Shown here in pieces: positions 9,626-19,934 of a DNA stretch of 64,000 bases. How positions within the stretch are numbered: the first letter of the stretch is position 1; every line of letters begins with the position of its first letter. The notes under the pieces were generated by a model. The model searched no databases and had not been told where the DNA came from. It was given only the letters and a program-made list of their open reading frames with translations. Source of the stretch: Leptospira jelokensis (GTDB lineage: Bacteria; Spirochaetota; Leptospiria; Leptospirales; Leptospiraceae); assembly GCF_004769635.1 (NCBI RefSeq), contig NZ_RQGH01000005.1, positions 16,703 to 80,702 on the forward strand. Reading direction: 5' to 3'. A program made the position numbers and the translations under genes.

Positions 9626-10324
9626 TTAGTCCATCTCCGCCCTTAGGCTGTGTTTTAATTCCTGGAGTTTTTCATTCCGATTGGAAACCAAGAATAATAT
9701 CAGAAACAAAAAATGATAGGCAAACACCCCTAACCAAAGAGTTCGTTTCATATCTAAATCCATTCCCCCTTTGCCAAGCACACTGCCTGGATGATTGCCT
9801 GGATTCTCAATCCACCGAATGGCGCCCCATGTGAGAACAGCACTCATGGCACAAAGTACAGAAAGGTAAGCAGATAAAATTGCCTTTTTTTTACGAGAAG
9901 GAACGAGATACCGAAAGATAAAATAACTAAGTAAGGACAAACAAAGGATAAAAAAGGACTGTAACCTAGCATCTGTTTTGTCCCAAGGGACTCCCCAAGC
10001 ACTGTAAGCCCAAATGGGTCCAGAAAACAAAACACCTACTGCAAATACAAAAGCCAATTGGTTTGCCGTAAAGGCAAGCCTATCCCAAAGTAAATTTTTT
10101 TGAAACAAATACACAAGCGAAAAGACAAAGGAGAGAAGAGGACCATATAACGCTACCCATGCGACTGGTACATGAAGGTAAAAAATTCTGTGGCTTAAGC
10201 CCTGCTCCAAAATCACATTTGGATAGAGGATGGAAACAAATACTGCAATCACTAACGAAAAACAGACTACCAAGTAAAACAATAAGTCAATGGTGGGGTG
10301 AAGTAATTGTATTTTACGTTCCAT
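9626..10324 (-). CDS. ccmC: CcmC-like haem handling membrane protein
   Basis: 232 residues with about six membrane segments. Family members present haem at the outer face of the membrane for cytochrome c maturation. Seen: HVPVAWVAL near residue 50 and a WD-type motif, WGVPWDKTDARL, near residue 112. A conserved His region (ENPGNHPGS) replaces the usual TLHQP. These differences make it a divergent CcmC; CcsA/ResC-type proteins share this fold but are normally longer. It follows ccmB by 54 bases on the same strand. The rest of the maturation system (ccmEFGH) is not in the window. Confidence 0.83.
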   Translation of the reverse strand: MERKIQLLHPTIDLLFYLVVCFSLVIAVFVSILYPNVILEQGLSHRIFYLHVPVAWVALYGPLLSFVFSLVYLFQKNLLWDRLAFTANQLAFVFAVGVLFSGPIWAYSAWGVPWDKTDARLQSFFILCLSLLSYFIFRYLVPSRKKKAILSAYLSVLCAMSAVLTWGAIRWIENPGNHPGSVLGKGGMDLDMKRTLWLGVFAYHFLFLILFLVSNRNEKLQELKHSLRAEMD

Positions 10325-10378
10325 TTTTTTCCAAATTTTCAGGAAGGATAAGAAATTCTAGGAGAAAATCGAATCCCA

Positions 10379-11032
10379 CTACTCATTCTTTAAGGTTTCT
10401 ACCATAACAGAACCCAATGTTGCATAAAACAAAAGGAAAAATAACAAAAGACCGACAGACGGTAAATAAAAACCGGCTTCCATCCAATACCGATTCTCTG
10501 CTTCCAAACCAAACAAAAACAAAGGGATCGAAAATGGTAATTGCAAAAGTGGAATGATGATTTCTTTGAGTCGGCTTTCAAAGGCGATGATCCCAAGGGA
10601 TACACCCAAAAATACAAGCGAACCACTCCCCAAACTCGCGAAGAGCCACTCTCCCAAACCTCGGTCTAAACTCATATTTTGAAAGAAAACAGAAAGTACA
10701 AGGACAAGGAATGCGTTCACAAGGATCGTACAAAACCAAATCGCTAAACATTTACTGGTGTACAAGGCAGTGGGACTTACGTAACTCAAACTTGCTTCCC
10801 AACCCATTGATTCTCTTTCTTCCCAAAGGCTTTGGCTCACGATGACAAAGTTCAAAAGGAAAATGATGGCCCATTTCAATCCACGGATACTCCGAGCAGA
10901 CAAAATCTCATTCACTTCAATGGAAGTATAAAAAATAAACACAACTGAAACACTTAAAGTGAACAGTGAGACAATTCCCCCGAGAGATCTCCCAATGAGA
11001 AAAAAATCTTTTTTTAATAGGCTAAGAAACAA
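10379..11032 (-). CDS. ccmB: CcmB-like ABC transporter permease
   Basis: About 217 residues with six predicted membrane segments. CcmB with the ATPase CcmA releases haem-loaded CcmE in cytochrome c maturation. Seen: the conserved IGRSLGG near the N-terminus, WEERESMGWEASL in the first cytosolic loop, and SLGIIAFESRLKEIIIPLLQ in the second half. The TTG at 11032 is chosen: AGGGG sits seven bases upstream and the length then fits the family. An ATG at 11101 would overlap ccmA by 80 bases and add an unconserved N-terminus. Confidence 0.83.
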   Translation of the reverse strand: MFLSLLKKDFFLIGRSLGGIVSLFTLSVSVVFIFYTSIEVNEILSARSIRGLKWAIIFLLNFVIVSQSLWEERESMGWEASLSYVSPTALYTSKCLAIWFCTILVNAFLVLVLSVFFQNMSLDRGLGEWLFASLGSGSLVFLGVSLGIIAFESRLKEIIIPLLQLPFSIPLFLFGLEAENRYWMEAGFYLPSVGLLLFFLLFYATLGSVMVETLKNE

Positions 11033-11630
11033 TGACTTTCCCCTGCTTGATGAGAATTTGGCCAGTACATTGTAACTCGCTTGGAACGGAATGCAGGACA
11101 ATGAGGATTAATTTTTTTTCTTTTTCTTCGTTTAAAATCCTACTGAAGACAGCTGATGATTCGGCATCAAGCCCAGTGAATGGTTCATCAAATAAAATGA
11201 TATCAGCAGAAGACAAAACGGCTCTCATGATGGCTACTTTTTGTTTCATCCCACGGGAATACAAATGGATGGGATCGAGTTTCCTTTTTTCTAATCGAAA
11301 GAGTTGGATGAGTTCCTCCCTTCGTTTCTGCGAGTGATTCCCATCCAAGGCAGCAAAATAACGTAAGTTTTCTTCCAAATTGAGCGATGAATAAAAACCG
11401 AGTTCATGGCCCAGGTAAGTTATCTTCTTTTTTCCATCTGGCCAAATCCATTTCGGAGATGTTTTCGCATCATGGTATATTTTTTTCAATAAAGTGGACT
11501 TACCAACACCATTTTCCCCAAGTATGGCAAACATCCCTCTTTCAAAAAAACGAAGGTTCACCTCTCGCAGGATGGTTTTTTCGCCGACAGTAATAGTGAG
11601 GCCATTTGTTTCTAAAATGGTTCGGTCCAT
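11022..11630 (-). CDS. ccmA: CcmA-like ABC transporter ATP-binding subunit
   Basis: 202 residues, typical for CcmA. Seen: Walker A LGENGVGKSTLLK near residue 36, a signature YSRGMKQKVAIMRA (a degenerate LSGGQ, as usual for CcmA), and Walker B IILFDEPFTGLD. The C-terminal His switch appears in VLHSVPSEL. It works with the CcmB-like permease that it overlaps by 11 bases. The ATG at 11630 is only eight bases from the start of the divergent TPR gene, so its promoter must lie inside that gene. Confidence 0.88.
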   Translation of the reverse strand: MDRTILETNGLTITVGEKTILREVNLRFFERGMFAILGENGVGKSTLLKKIYHDAKTSPKWIWPDGKKKITYLGHELGFYSSLNLEENLRYFAALDGNHSQKRREELIQLFRLEKRKLDPIHLYSRGMKQKVAIMRAVLSSADIILFDEPFTGLDAESSAVFSRILNEEKEKKLILIVLHSVPSELQCTGQILIKQGKVIVS

Positions 11631-11638
11631 TCTTCACC

Positions 11639-12655
11639 ATGTTTCACCACCTATTCACATTCGCACTTCTGTTTTTATTTCCGACTCTGGTTTGGGGGCA
11701 AAAACTCATCGGGAACAAGGAATACCCAGAGTTACTTTGGGGAAAGGATGAAGAATTTGATACCTCTGATTTTCCCAATGGGTCTTTTATCTATCATAAA
11801 GATGACTTTATCTTAGCACGTGGGAAATTGTACCAAGGAGAGCCTCCCAAGTCGAATGGGAGTTTTACCTACGGAACTGAAATCATTACCAACTCTGGCA
11901 AATGGAATAATGATACCATTGACATCCTTCTGAATGGAAAACCGAACATGCGCGGGGAAGTGATCAAACGACTGGAAGCAGGCATCCGCTTTGACCCACA
12001 ATTTTTTCCCTTTCGGTACAATTTAGGACGTTTGTATTCGTTAGAAATGAAATATGAAAAGGCACTTGTTGAATTTGAATATGCCAAAGCCGAAATGCCG
12101 GACTATTACAAAACCTATTTGCATATTGGAATTTTATCAGAGATCACAAGGCAAATTTATTATGCCATTATGAATTATAAATTGGCTGTTGAAAAAAATC
12201 CTTATGATACAGAGGCACTGATCCGGCTTGCCGACCACTATTTAGAAACAGGATTGAAAAACCGTGCCCTACTGTATTTGAACAAAGCCTTAAAAATTGA
12301 AGAAGAAAGTCCCAATGTCAAACTTGGGTTTGCTCGATTGGAAATGGAAAAAGGAAATTATCATATCGCATATAAAATTTTTAACCGAACCAGTTTGACT
12401 ACAGGGGAAGGAAAATTAAAACCTTACGATAAAAAATTCCACTACTACTTTGCAGAAACTGCATCCAAAGTAACGGACTATGAAACTGCGGAAGAACAGT
12501 ATACAAAGATGTTAAGTTTTACAAATGATCCTTTTTTTGCGACAGTATCTTCTAAAGTCATCGCAAGGAGAAGAGACATTGCGAAAAAGTTTGCGGAAGC
12601 AAAAAGAACTCAATTGGATGACTCCGAAGAAGAAGTGTCTCCACCAAATGAATGA
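11639..12655 (+). CDS. Secreted or periplasmic TPR-repeat protein
   Basis: 338 residues. The ATG at 11639 gives an N-terminal signal peptide (MFHHLFTFALLFLFPTLVWG). After about residue 100 come tetratricopeptide-like helical repeats, for example FRYNLGRLYSLEMKYEKALV, PDYYKTYLHIGILSE and PYDTEALIRLADHYLETG. TPR domains mediate protein contacts; no catalytic motif is seen and the function is unknown. The tail is acidic (DDSEEEVSPP). It starts eight bases from the divergent ccmA gene and overlaps the convergent ABC ATPase gene by 46 bases at the 3' end. A start 33 bases upstream is possible but would spoil the signal peptide. Confidence 0.82.
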   Translation: MFHHLFTFALLFLFPTLVWGQKLIGNKEYPELLWGKDEEFDTSDFPNGSFIYHKDDFILARGKLYQGEPPKSNGSFTYGTEIITNSGKWNNDTIDILLNGKPNMRGEVIKRLEAGIRFDPQFFPFRYNLGRLYSLEMKYEKALVEFEYAKAEMPDYYKTYLHIGILSEITRQIYYAIMNYKLAVEKNPYDTEALIRLADHYLETGLKNRALLYLNKALKIEEESPNVKLGFARLEMEKGNYHIAYKIFNRTSLTTGEGKLKPYDKKFHYYFAETASKVTDYETAEEQYTKMLSFTNDPFFATVSSKVIARRRDIAKKFAEAKRTQLDDSEEEVSPPNE

Positions 12656-13398
12656 GACCTGGCTCTTATCAGTTCTTGCATCAGGTTTGATTTTGGATTT
12701 TTAAAAATCTCTTTTGGGTTTCCCGATTCTGTGATTTGCCCACCTTCCAAAACAAATAATTGGTCACACATAAACGATAAAAAACCAATATCATGAGAGA
12801 CAATGAACATTCCCAATTGGTGAGTCCGATTCCTTTCTTTTAATTCCTCCGCGATTTTTTTTTGCACAAGTACATCCAATGCGGTGACAGGTTCATCTAA
12901 CAAAAGATATTCGGGATTTGCCAACATTGCTCGTACGATGGCAAATCGTTGTAATTGCCCACCACTTAACTCGTTTTTGGTTTTATCAAATAGTTCCTTT
13001 TGTAAACCAAATGAATGGCAAATCGTTTCTACCTTATCCCATTCTTCTTTCTTTTCTTTTGAACTTAGAGTAAACTTTTTTTGGATGCGAATGGGTTCGA
13101 GTAATAATTCTCCAATACTTCCAAATGGAGAAAAACTTCCGAAGGGATCTTGGAACACGGGTTGGAGGATCGGAGTTGGTTTTTTACCAAGAGGGATTCC
13201 CTTCCAATCCATATCACCCTCCCATTTGTATCCTGCTTCGGTGGTTAGTAGACCTAAGGCCAAACGAAAGAGAGTGGATTTTCCAGACCCCGACCTACCC
13301 ACAAGGCCAGTGATTTCATTTGTGTTTGCTTGCAAAGAAATTTGATTGAATAGATTCCTTTGCCCAATGGATACAGAAAGATTTTTAATCGTAAACAT
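12610..13398 (-). CDS. ABC transporter ATP-binding protein, peptide/nickel type
   Basis: 262 residues. Seen: Walker A GLVGRSGSGKSTLFR near residue 33, the Q-loop region PVFQDPFGSFSPFGSIGELL (typical of Opp/Dpp/Nik ATPases), signature LSGGQLQRFAIVRA, Walker B YLLLDEPVTALDVLVQ and switch His in FIVSHDIGFL. The second ATPase and the permeases that normally accompany this type are not next to it, so the substrate is unknown; the system could be scattered or the protein could pair with another locus. Its 3' end overlaps the TPR gene on the opposite strand. Confidence 0.85.
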   Translation of the reverse strand: MFTIKNLSVSIGQRNLFNQISLQANTNEITGLVGRSGSGKSTLFRLALGLLTTEAGYKWEGDMDWKGIPLGKKPTPILQPVFQDPFGSFSPFGSIGELLLEPIRIQKKFTLSSKEKKEEWDKVETICHSFGLQKELFDKTKNELSGGQLQRFAIVRAMLANPEYLLLDEPVTALDVLVQKKIAEELKERNRTHQLGMFIVSHDIGFLSFMCDQLFVLEGGQITESGNPKEIFKNPKSNLMQELIRARSHSFGGDTSSSESSN

Positions 13399-13474
13399 AT
13401 CTCTCTTTCGATAAAATCATTGCATTCTAAATTTCCCAAACAAGTGTAAGGGTAGGATCAGGGAGAGAGAACGA

Positions 13475-14374
13475 TTGGAAACGATAAAAATCACAGAAGT
13501 GGGACCAAGAGATGGATTACAAAACGAAAAAAGCATTCTCTCCACTCAGGATAAATTTGAATTCGTAACTCGTCTAGTAGAATCCGGTGCCAAACACATT
13601 GAACTCACTTCCTTTGTGAGAAAGGATCGAATCCCACAGATGGGGGATGCTTCCGAACTTGCCGCTCTGGTCTTACCTAAGTTTGGATCCCAGGTCCAAT
13701 TTTCTTGTCTCACACCGAACCCAAAGGGATATGAAGCTGCCCTTGCCGCTGGATTTAAAGAAGTCGCGGTCTTCACTGCCACCTCAGAATCCTTTACCAA
13801 AAAAAATATCAATATGACGGTCTTAGAAAGTTTTTCATCCTTCCAACCGATTTTTGACAATGCCAAAAAGGATGGGGTCAAAGTGAGAGGTTATATTTCT
13901 ACCGTGATTTCTTGTCCCTACGAAGGGAAAATCAAACCTGAAAAAACATTAGAGGTCGCAGAACGCCTATTAGATGCAGGAGCTTATGAAATTTCCTTGG
14001 GGGAAACCATTGGTGTTGCGGTCCCCTCGGAAGTGGAATCCTTACTCGAAGTGCTACTAAAAAAGATCCAGGCCTCTTCTCTAAATTGCCACTTTCATGA
14101 TACCTATGGAATGGCCATTGCCAATGCCAAACAAGCTCTCACGATGGGCATACGTAGTTTTGATAGTTCCGCAGGAGGGCTTGGAGGGTGTCCATATGCA
14201 AAAGGAGCAGCAGGGAATGTAGCAACCGAAGACCTAGTATATTTTTTAACGAAGGAAGGGTATGAAACAGGTATCAATTTGGAAACACTAGTCCAAGTGA
14301 GCCAATTTATGGAATCCAAACTTGATAGAAACCTGAATTCCCGAACCTACATTGCCAAAAAAAATGTTGGATGA
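13475..14374 (+). CDS. Hydroxymethylglutaryl-CoA lyase
   Basis: 299 residues. Cleaves HMG-CoA to acetyl-CoA and acetoacetate, the last step of leucine catabolism; no ketogenic or leucine-pathway neighbours are seen here. Seen: the active-site stretch EVGPRDGLQNE at the N-terminus, His ligands in NCHFHDTYGMA, and the family signature GGCPYAKGAAGNVATEDLVY with its catalytic Cys near residue 249. The start is a TTG at 13475 with GGGAGAGAG upstream. Overlaps the next gene slightly. Homologous aldolases such as isopropylmalate synthase are excluded by the signature. Confidence 0.92.
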   Translation: METIKITEVGPRDGLQNEKSILSTQDKFEFVTRLVESGAKHIELTSFVRKDRIPQMGDASELAALVLPKFGSQVQFSCLTPNPKGYEAALAAGFKEVAVFTATSESFTKKNINMTVLESFSSFQPIFDNAKKDGVKVRGYISTVISCPYEGKIKPEKTLEVAERLLDAGAYEISLGETIGVAVPSEVESLLEVLLKKIQASSLNCHFHDTYGMAIANAKQALTMGIRSFDSSAGGLGGCPYAKGAAGNVATEDLVYFLTKEGYETGINLETLVQVSQFMESKLDRNLNSRTYIAKKNVG

Positions 14375-15260
14375 TGGTTCTCTACTCAAATCCAAACTCA
14401 ACCAACTCATAGCAAAGTACAAAAACGTATCCTACTTGGAAACAGACCCAATCTGTTTTCCCAAACGTTACAAAGATCCACTCGATATCGAAATTGTTTC
14501 ACTCATCTCTTGCCTTTTTGCTTATGGAAATGTGAAAAACATACAAAATTTTTTAGATCCCATTTTCCAATCGATGGGAGACTCACCCTCTCAATTCCTT
14601 GTGAACCATCATTTCTCTAATTCCAATTTCCCAAAAACTGGCAAAGGCTATCGTTTCCAATCAAATGAGGATGTAGTCATATTTTTTAAGACTTTGCAAC
14701 GAATCCTCAGCGAAAATAAGAATTCTAGTCCCATCTTTGAATCATACTTTTTAGATCAAAATGGCCAATTTGATCCGAATGGCTCATTTCAAAATTTCCA
14801 AAAACAGTGGGAATCAGAAATCCTTCTGACCGCAAAAACAAAAGTCCTGACTTACGGATTACAATTTTTAATTGGTAAATGGAAATCCAAATCACCCAAA
14901 AAAAGAATCTCTCTTTTTCTAAGATGGATGGTCCGAAGAAAATACCCTGATTTTGGATTGTATAGAAAAATCAAACCAAACCAAATCCCCTATCCTATGG
15001 ATGTACACATCCAAAAACTCATAAAAGTTTTGGGCATTCAAAAACAAAACAATATCCAATTGCAAGATGCGTTTGCACTTACCGAATTTTTCCGAAAGGT
15101 AAATTCCGTAGATCCAGTGTTATACGACTTTTATTTGACCCGCGTTGGGATTATCAACCGGTGTAAAGGTCGTTATGAGGAAATGATTTGTAAGGGATGT
15201 GAGTTGAATGAGGTTTGTTTGGTAGTGCCACGGGGAATTGAACCCCGATTGCAAGGATGA
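14364..15260 (+). CDS. TIGR02757/DUF2400-type protein with a Cys-rich C-terminus
   Basis: About 298 residues. The N-terminal DPLDIEIVSLISCLFAYGN and the KGYRF segment match the TIGR02757 family, for which no function is established. The C-terminus ends with four Cys spaced C-x8-C-x2-C-x5-C (CKGRYEEMICKGCELNEVC), like the 4Fe-4S loop of endonuclease III-type DNA glycosylases; a cluster there is an inference. The last 13 or so residues (PRGIEPRLQG) are read from the antisense of tRNA-Glu and are probably not conserved. The ATG at 14364 is taken; a TTG at 14352 is possible. It overlaps the HMG-CoA lyase gene by 11 bases. Confidence 0.75.
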   Translation: MLDDGSLLKSKLNQLIAKYKNVSYLETDPICFPKRYKDPLDIEIVSLISCLFAYGNVKNIQNFLDPIFQSMGDSPSQFLVNHHFSNSNFPKTGKGYRFQSNEDVVIFFKTLQRILSENKNSSPIFESYFLDQNGQFDPNGSFQNFQKQWESEILLTAKTKVLTYGLQFLIGKWKSKSPKKRISLFLRWMVRRKYPDFGLYRKIKPNQIPYPMDVHIQKLIKVLGIQKQNNIQLQDAFALTEFFRKVNSVDPVLYDFYLTRVGIINRCKGRYEEMICKGCELNEVCLVVPRGIEPRLQG

Positions 15261-15294
15261 AAACCTTGTGTCCTAACCATTAGACGATGGCACC
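15220..15294 (-). tRNA. tRNA-Glu (UUC)
   Basis: 75 bases. Acceptor GGTGCCA pairs with TGGCACT, the anticodon stem-loop is CAAGG-TTTTCAT-CCTTG with anticodon TTC, and the T-arm is CGGGG-TTCAATT-CCCCG. The 3' CCA is encoded. The convergent protein gene overlaps it by 41 bases. Confidence 0.95.
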
Positions 15295-15332
15295 GTTTTG
15301 TGAACGAACCAAGAATTCTAAGAACTCTTGTT

Positions 15333-15408
<76 letters not shown>

Positions 15409-15459
15409 TTCTGTAGCCAAGAATATCGAACCACCTTTCTCGGTCAACAACTACTTAAA

Positions 15460-15484
15460 AAAAAGATTGAGAGTCCCTCTTTTT
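15460..15484 (-). terminator. Possible AT-rich terminator after purA
   Basis: On the minus strand AAAAAGA pairs with TCTTTTT around an 11-base loop that itself contains GAG/CTC, followed by more T. It lies directly after the purA stop and before tRNA-Lys. The stem is AT-rich, so this is tentative. Confidence 0.35.
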
Positions 15485-15485
15485 T

Positions 15486-17793
<2,308 letters not shown>

Positions 17794-17915
17794 ACCGGGA
17801 TCTCGATCACCCAAGAAGTCAGGTTAGAGAAATCCTGGATTTACGCAATCAAATGTAAAAATCGAATAGACAAATCGAAACTTTTCAGTACGCTGATGTC
17901 GGTTTAGAGGCATAC

Positions 17916-19934
17916 ATGACAGAAAAAGAAGCCACTTTGGGACGTTGGCACAAAGAATTTTTTGAAAACATTCACTTATTTGTAAAATCCGGTCTTTCGG
18001 AATCTGAAGCAAAATCCATTTTAGAGGAATTCTTAGTTCTATCACAAGCCACTCCAAAGCCTAAGGTGATGGAAATCTTCCAAGAACCAGAGCGTTTGGA
18101 GGAAATCGGGGTCTATACAGACATTCGTCCGGAACCTCGCGACTTTATGCTCAAATTCCTCGACCCAATCATGAAGAAATTCAAAGTAGAGGGAACTGAA
18201 AACCTAAAACTCCTGGACGGCATCATCGGCAAATACCCTGTCACACTCATCTCAAACCATTTAAGCCATTTGGACGCTCCCGCTATCTTCACACTGCTCT
18301 ACAATTCAGGACCCGAGGGCCGTAAAATTGCGGAATCCCTAGTCTTCATTGCAGGCCGCCTTGCCTTTGAACCAGACTTCACTCGGCTTGGGCTTTATAT
18401 GTTCGGGACCTTACTTGTTTGTTCCAAAAAGGACATGGCAGACAATCCTTCCCTTTCCGATGTAATGACGAAGATCAATATGCGTGCCTTTCGGAATTCC
18501 CAAAAACTACAGTCCGATGGGAAGGTCATCTCCATCTTCCCAGAAGGTACAAGGTCAAGGGATGGAAGGCTCATGCCATTTGTGGACACCGTGTACCATT
18601 ATGTTGCCAACAAAGTCATTTTACCCATTTCCCTGGAAGGAACGGAAAAAATCCTACCCATCGAAGGACTTCTCTTCAACCAAGCCGTAGGAAAACTTGT
18701 CATCGGCAAACCCGTACTAGTTGGAGAATTAACCAAAAAGGAGATGGAGAGTTTTCCATCTCATATCGAACAAATTTCATTTCCAGGAACGGGTGATAAA
18801 AAACAGTTCATCATCGATAACCTGGCACTTCTTGTTGGCAGTAACCTCAACAAACACAAACATGGAACCTATCGAAACTTATACCGGGGTGATGTAAGGG
18901 AAACAAACCAACTCATTTCCCTACCAAAAAAACCAGACGAACACGTAGTCATCATTGGTTCTTCCAACATGTCTGTGGCCTTCGCTTGTATCCTTGCCAA
19001 CAAAAATGTAAAAGTTACGATCTACCATCCCGATTCGGAAATGGTAACTCGTAGCAATGAAGAAAGGCGAGATATCATCCACTACCCAATTTACAAACTC
19101 CCACCAAACATAGAGTTTTCGGATAGTCCCGATGTTTTAGAATCCGCAACCCTTTTTGTACAAGGGACAAACCCATGGGAATTTGATGCAGTTTATTCCA
19201 AAATCAGGACCTACTTACAAAAAAACAAATCCCCAATGGTGAATGTGATCAAAGGATTTACTGGTTCGAAAAAAGGTCTCATCCTAGAAGATTTAAACGA
19301 ACTGCTTCTGATCGAAAGGGATCGGTTGGCTGTGGTCTCTGGAGCATGTTACCCAGACCAAATCATGGAACGAAAAATCTCCGGATTTGAAATTTCAGCA
19401 TTTGAAGATTCCCTGATCCCCAAACTAAAAGAACTTTTGACAAATAATTATGTATTCACTAGGCCTGCCATCAATTCTAGGGATACCAAAGGAGTACAGT
19501 TAGGTGGTGCATTGAAAACTATTTATGCACTTGCGATGGGACTCGTAGAAGGTTATTTCAAACGTGAATTAGGTGGAAACGTAGACAATACCCTATTCCA
19601 TTTGAGTAACCGATTCTTTAATGAAATGGTATCCATTGGAGTTTTACTAGGAGGAGACCCTACCACTTTTAATGGTTTGTCGGGTATGACAGATTTTATG
19701 TTGGCTTGTTTTGGATCAGACACGAGGGATCGAAAGTATGGGTATGACCTTGCCTATGGCACAAGACCCGAAAAAATCACCAACGGTTTTTATGGATTAA
19801 AGGTATTGCCAAACCTCATCCAACTCGATGAAAAACGCCACCCAATTGTTGCGTCCGCATACAAAACTGTGATTCAAAATGAAGATTTTGATCTCGTAGC
19901 CGAAGAGTTACAAAAACAATTGGCTAGAGTTTAG
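17916..19934 (+). CDS. Fused PlsC-type acyltransferase and GpsA-like glycerol-3-phosphate dehydrogenase
   Basis: 672 residues in one frame. Residues 1 to about 330 form a glycerolipid acyltransferase: catalytic HX4D (His115-Asp120 in NHLSHLD), the substrate motif FPEGTRSRDG at 208-217 and ILPISLEG. Residues from about 340 form a GpsA-like NAD-dependent dehydrogenase: a Rossmann start at 344, the catalytic-type lysine in GALKTIYALAMG (Lys534), and LSGMTDFMLACFGS. In the nucleotide loop GSSNMSVA, starting at Gly348, two of the three glycines expected in GxGxxG are serine. If both halves work, the protein could make glycerol-3-phosphate and acylate it to lysophosphatidate; this is inference. The ATG at 17916 has GAGG six bases upstream. 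It overlaps the convergent kinase gene by 11 bases. Confidence 0.85.
   Translation: MTEKEATLGRWHKEFFENIHLFVKSGLSESEAKSILEEFLVLSQATPKPKVMEIFQEPERLEEIGVYTDIRPEPRDFMLKFLDPIMKKFKVEGTENLKLLDGIIGKYPVTLISNHLSHLDAPAIFTLLYNSGPEGRKIAESLVFIAGRLAFEPDFTRLGLYMFGTLLVCSKKDMADNPSLSDVMTKINMRAFRNSQKLQSDGKVISIFPEGTRSRDGRLMPFVDTVYHYVANKVILPISLEGTEKILPIEGLLFNQAVGKLVIGKPVLVGELTKKEMESFPSHIEQISFPGTGDKKQFIIDNLALLVGSNLNKHKHGTYRNLYRGDVRETNQLISLPKKPDEHVVIIGSSNMSVAFACILANKNVKVTIYHPDSEMVTRSNEERRDIIHYPIYKLPPNIEFSDSPDVLESATLFVQGTNPWEFDAVYSKIRTYLQKNKSPMVNVIKGFTGSKKGLILEDLNELLLIERDRLAVVSGACYPDQIMERKISGFEISAFEDSLIPKLKELLTNNYVFTRPAINSRDTKGVQLGGALKTIYALAMGLVEGYFKRELGGNVDNTLFHLSNRFFNEMVSIGVLLGGDPTTFNGLSGMTDFMLACFGSDTRDRKYGYDLAYGTRPEKITNGFYGLKVLPNLIQLDEKRHPIVASAYKTVIQNEDFDLVAEELQKQLARV

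Noticed and set aside
11033..11101. An upstream ATG for ccmB
   Set aside because: It would overlap ccmA by 80 bases; a TTG at 11032 has a good ribosome-binding site and fits the family length.
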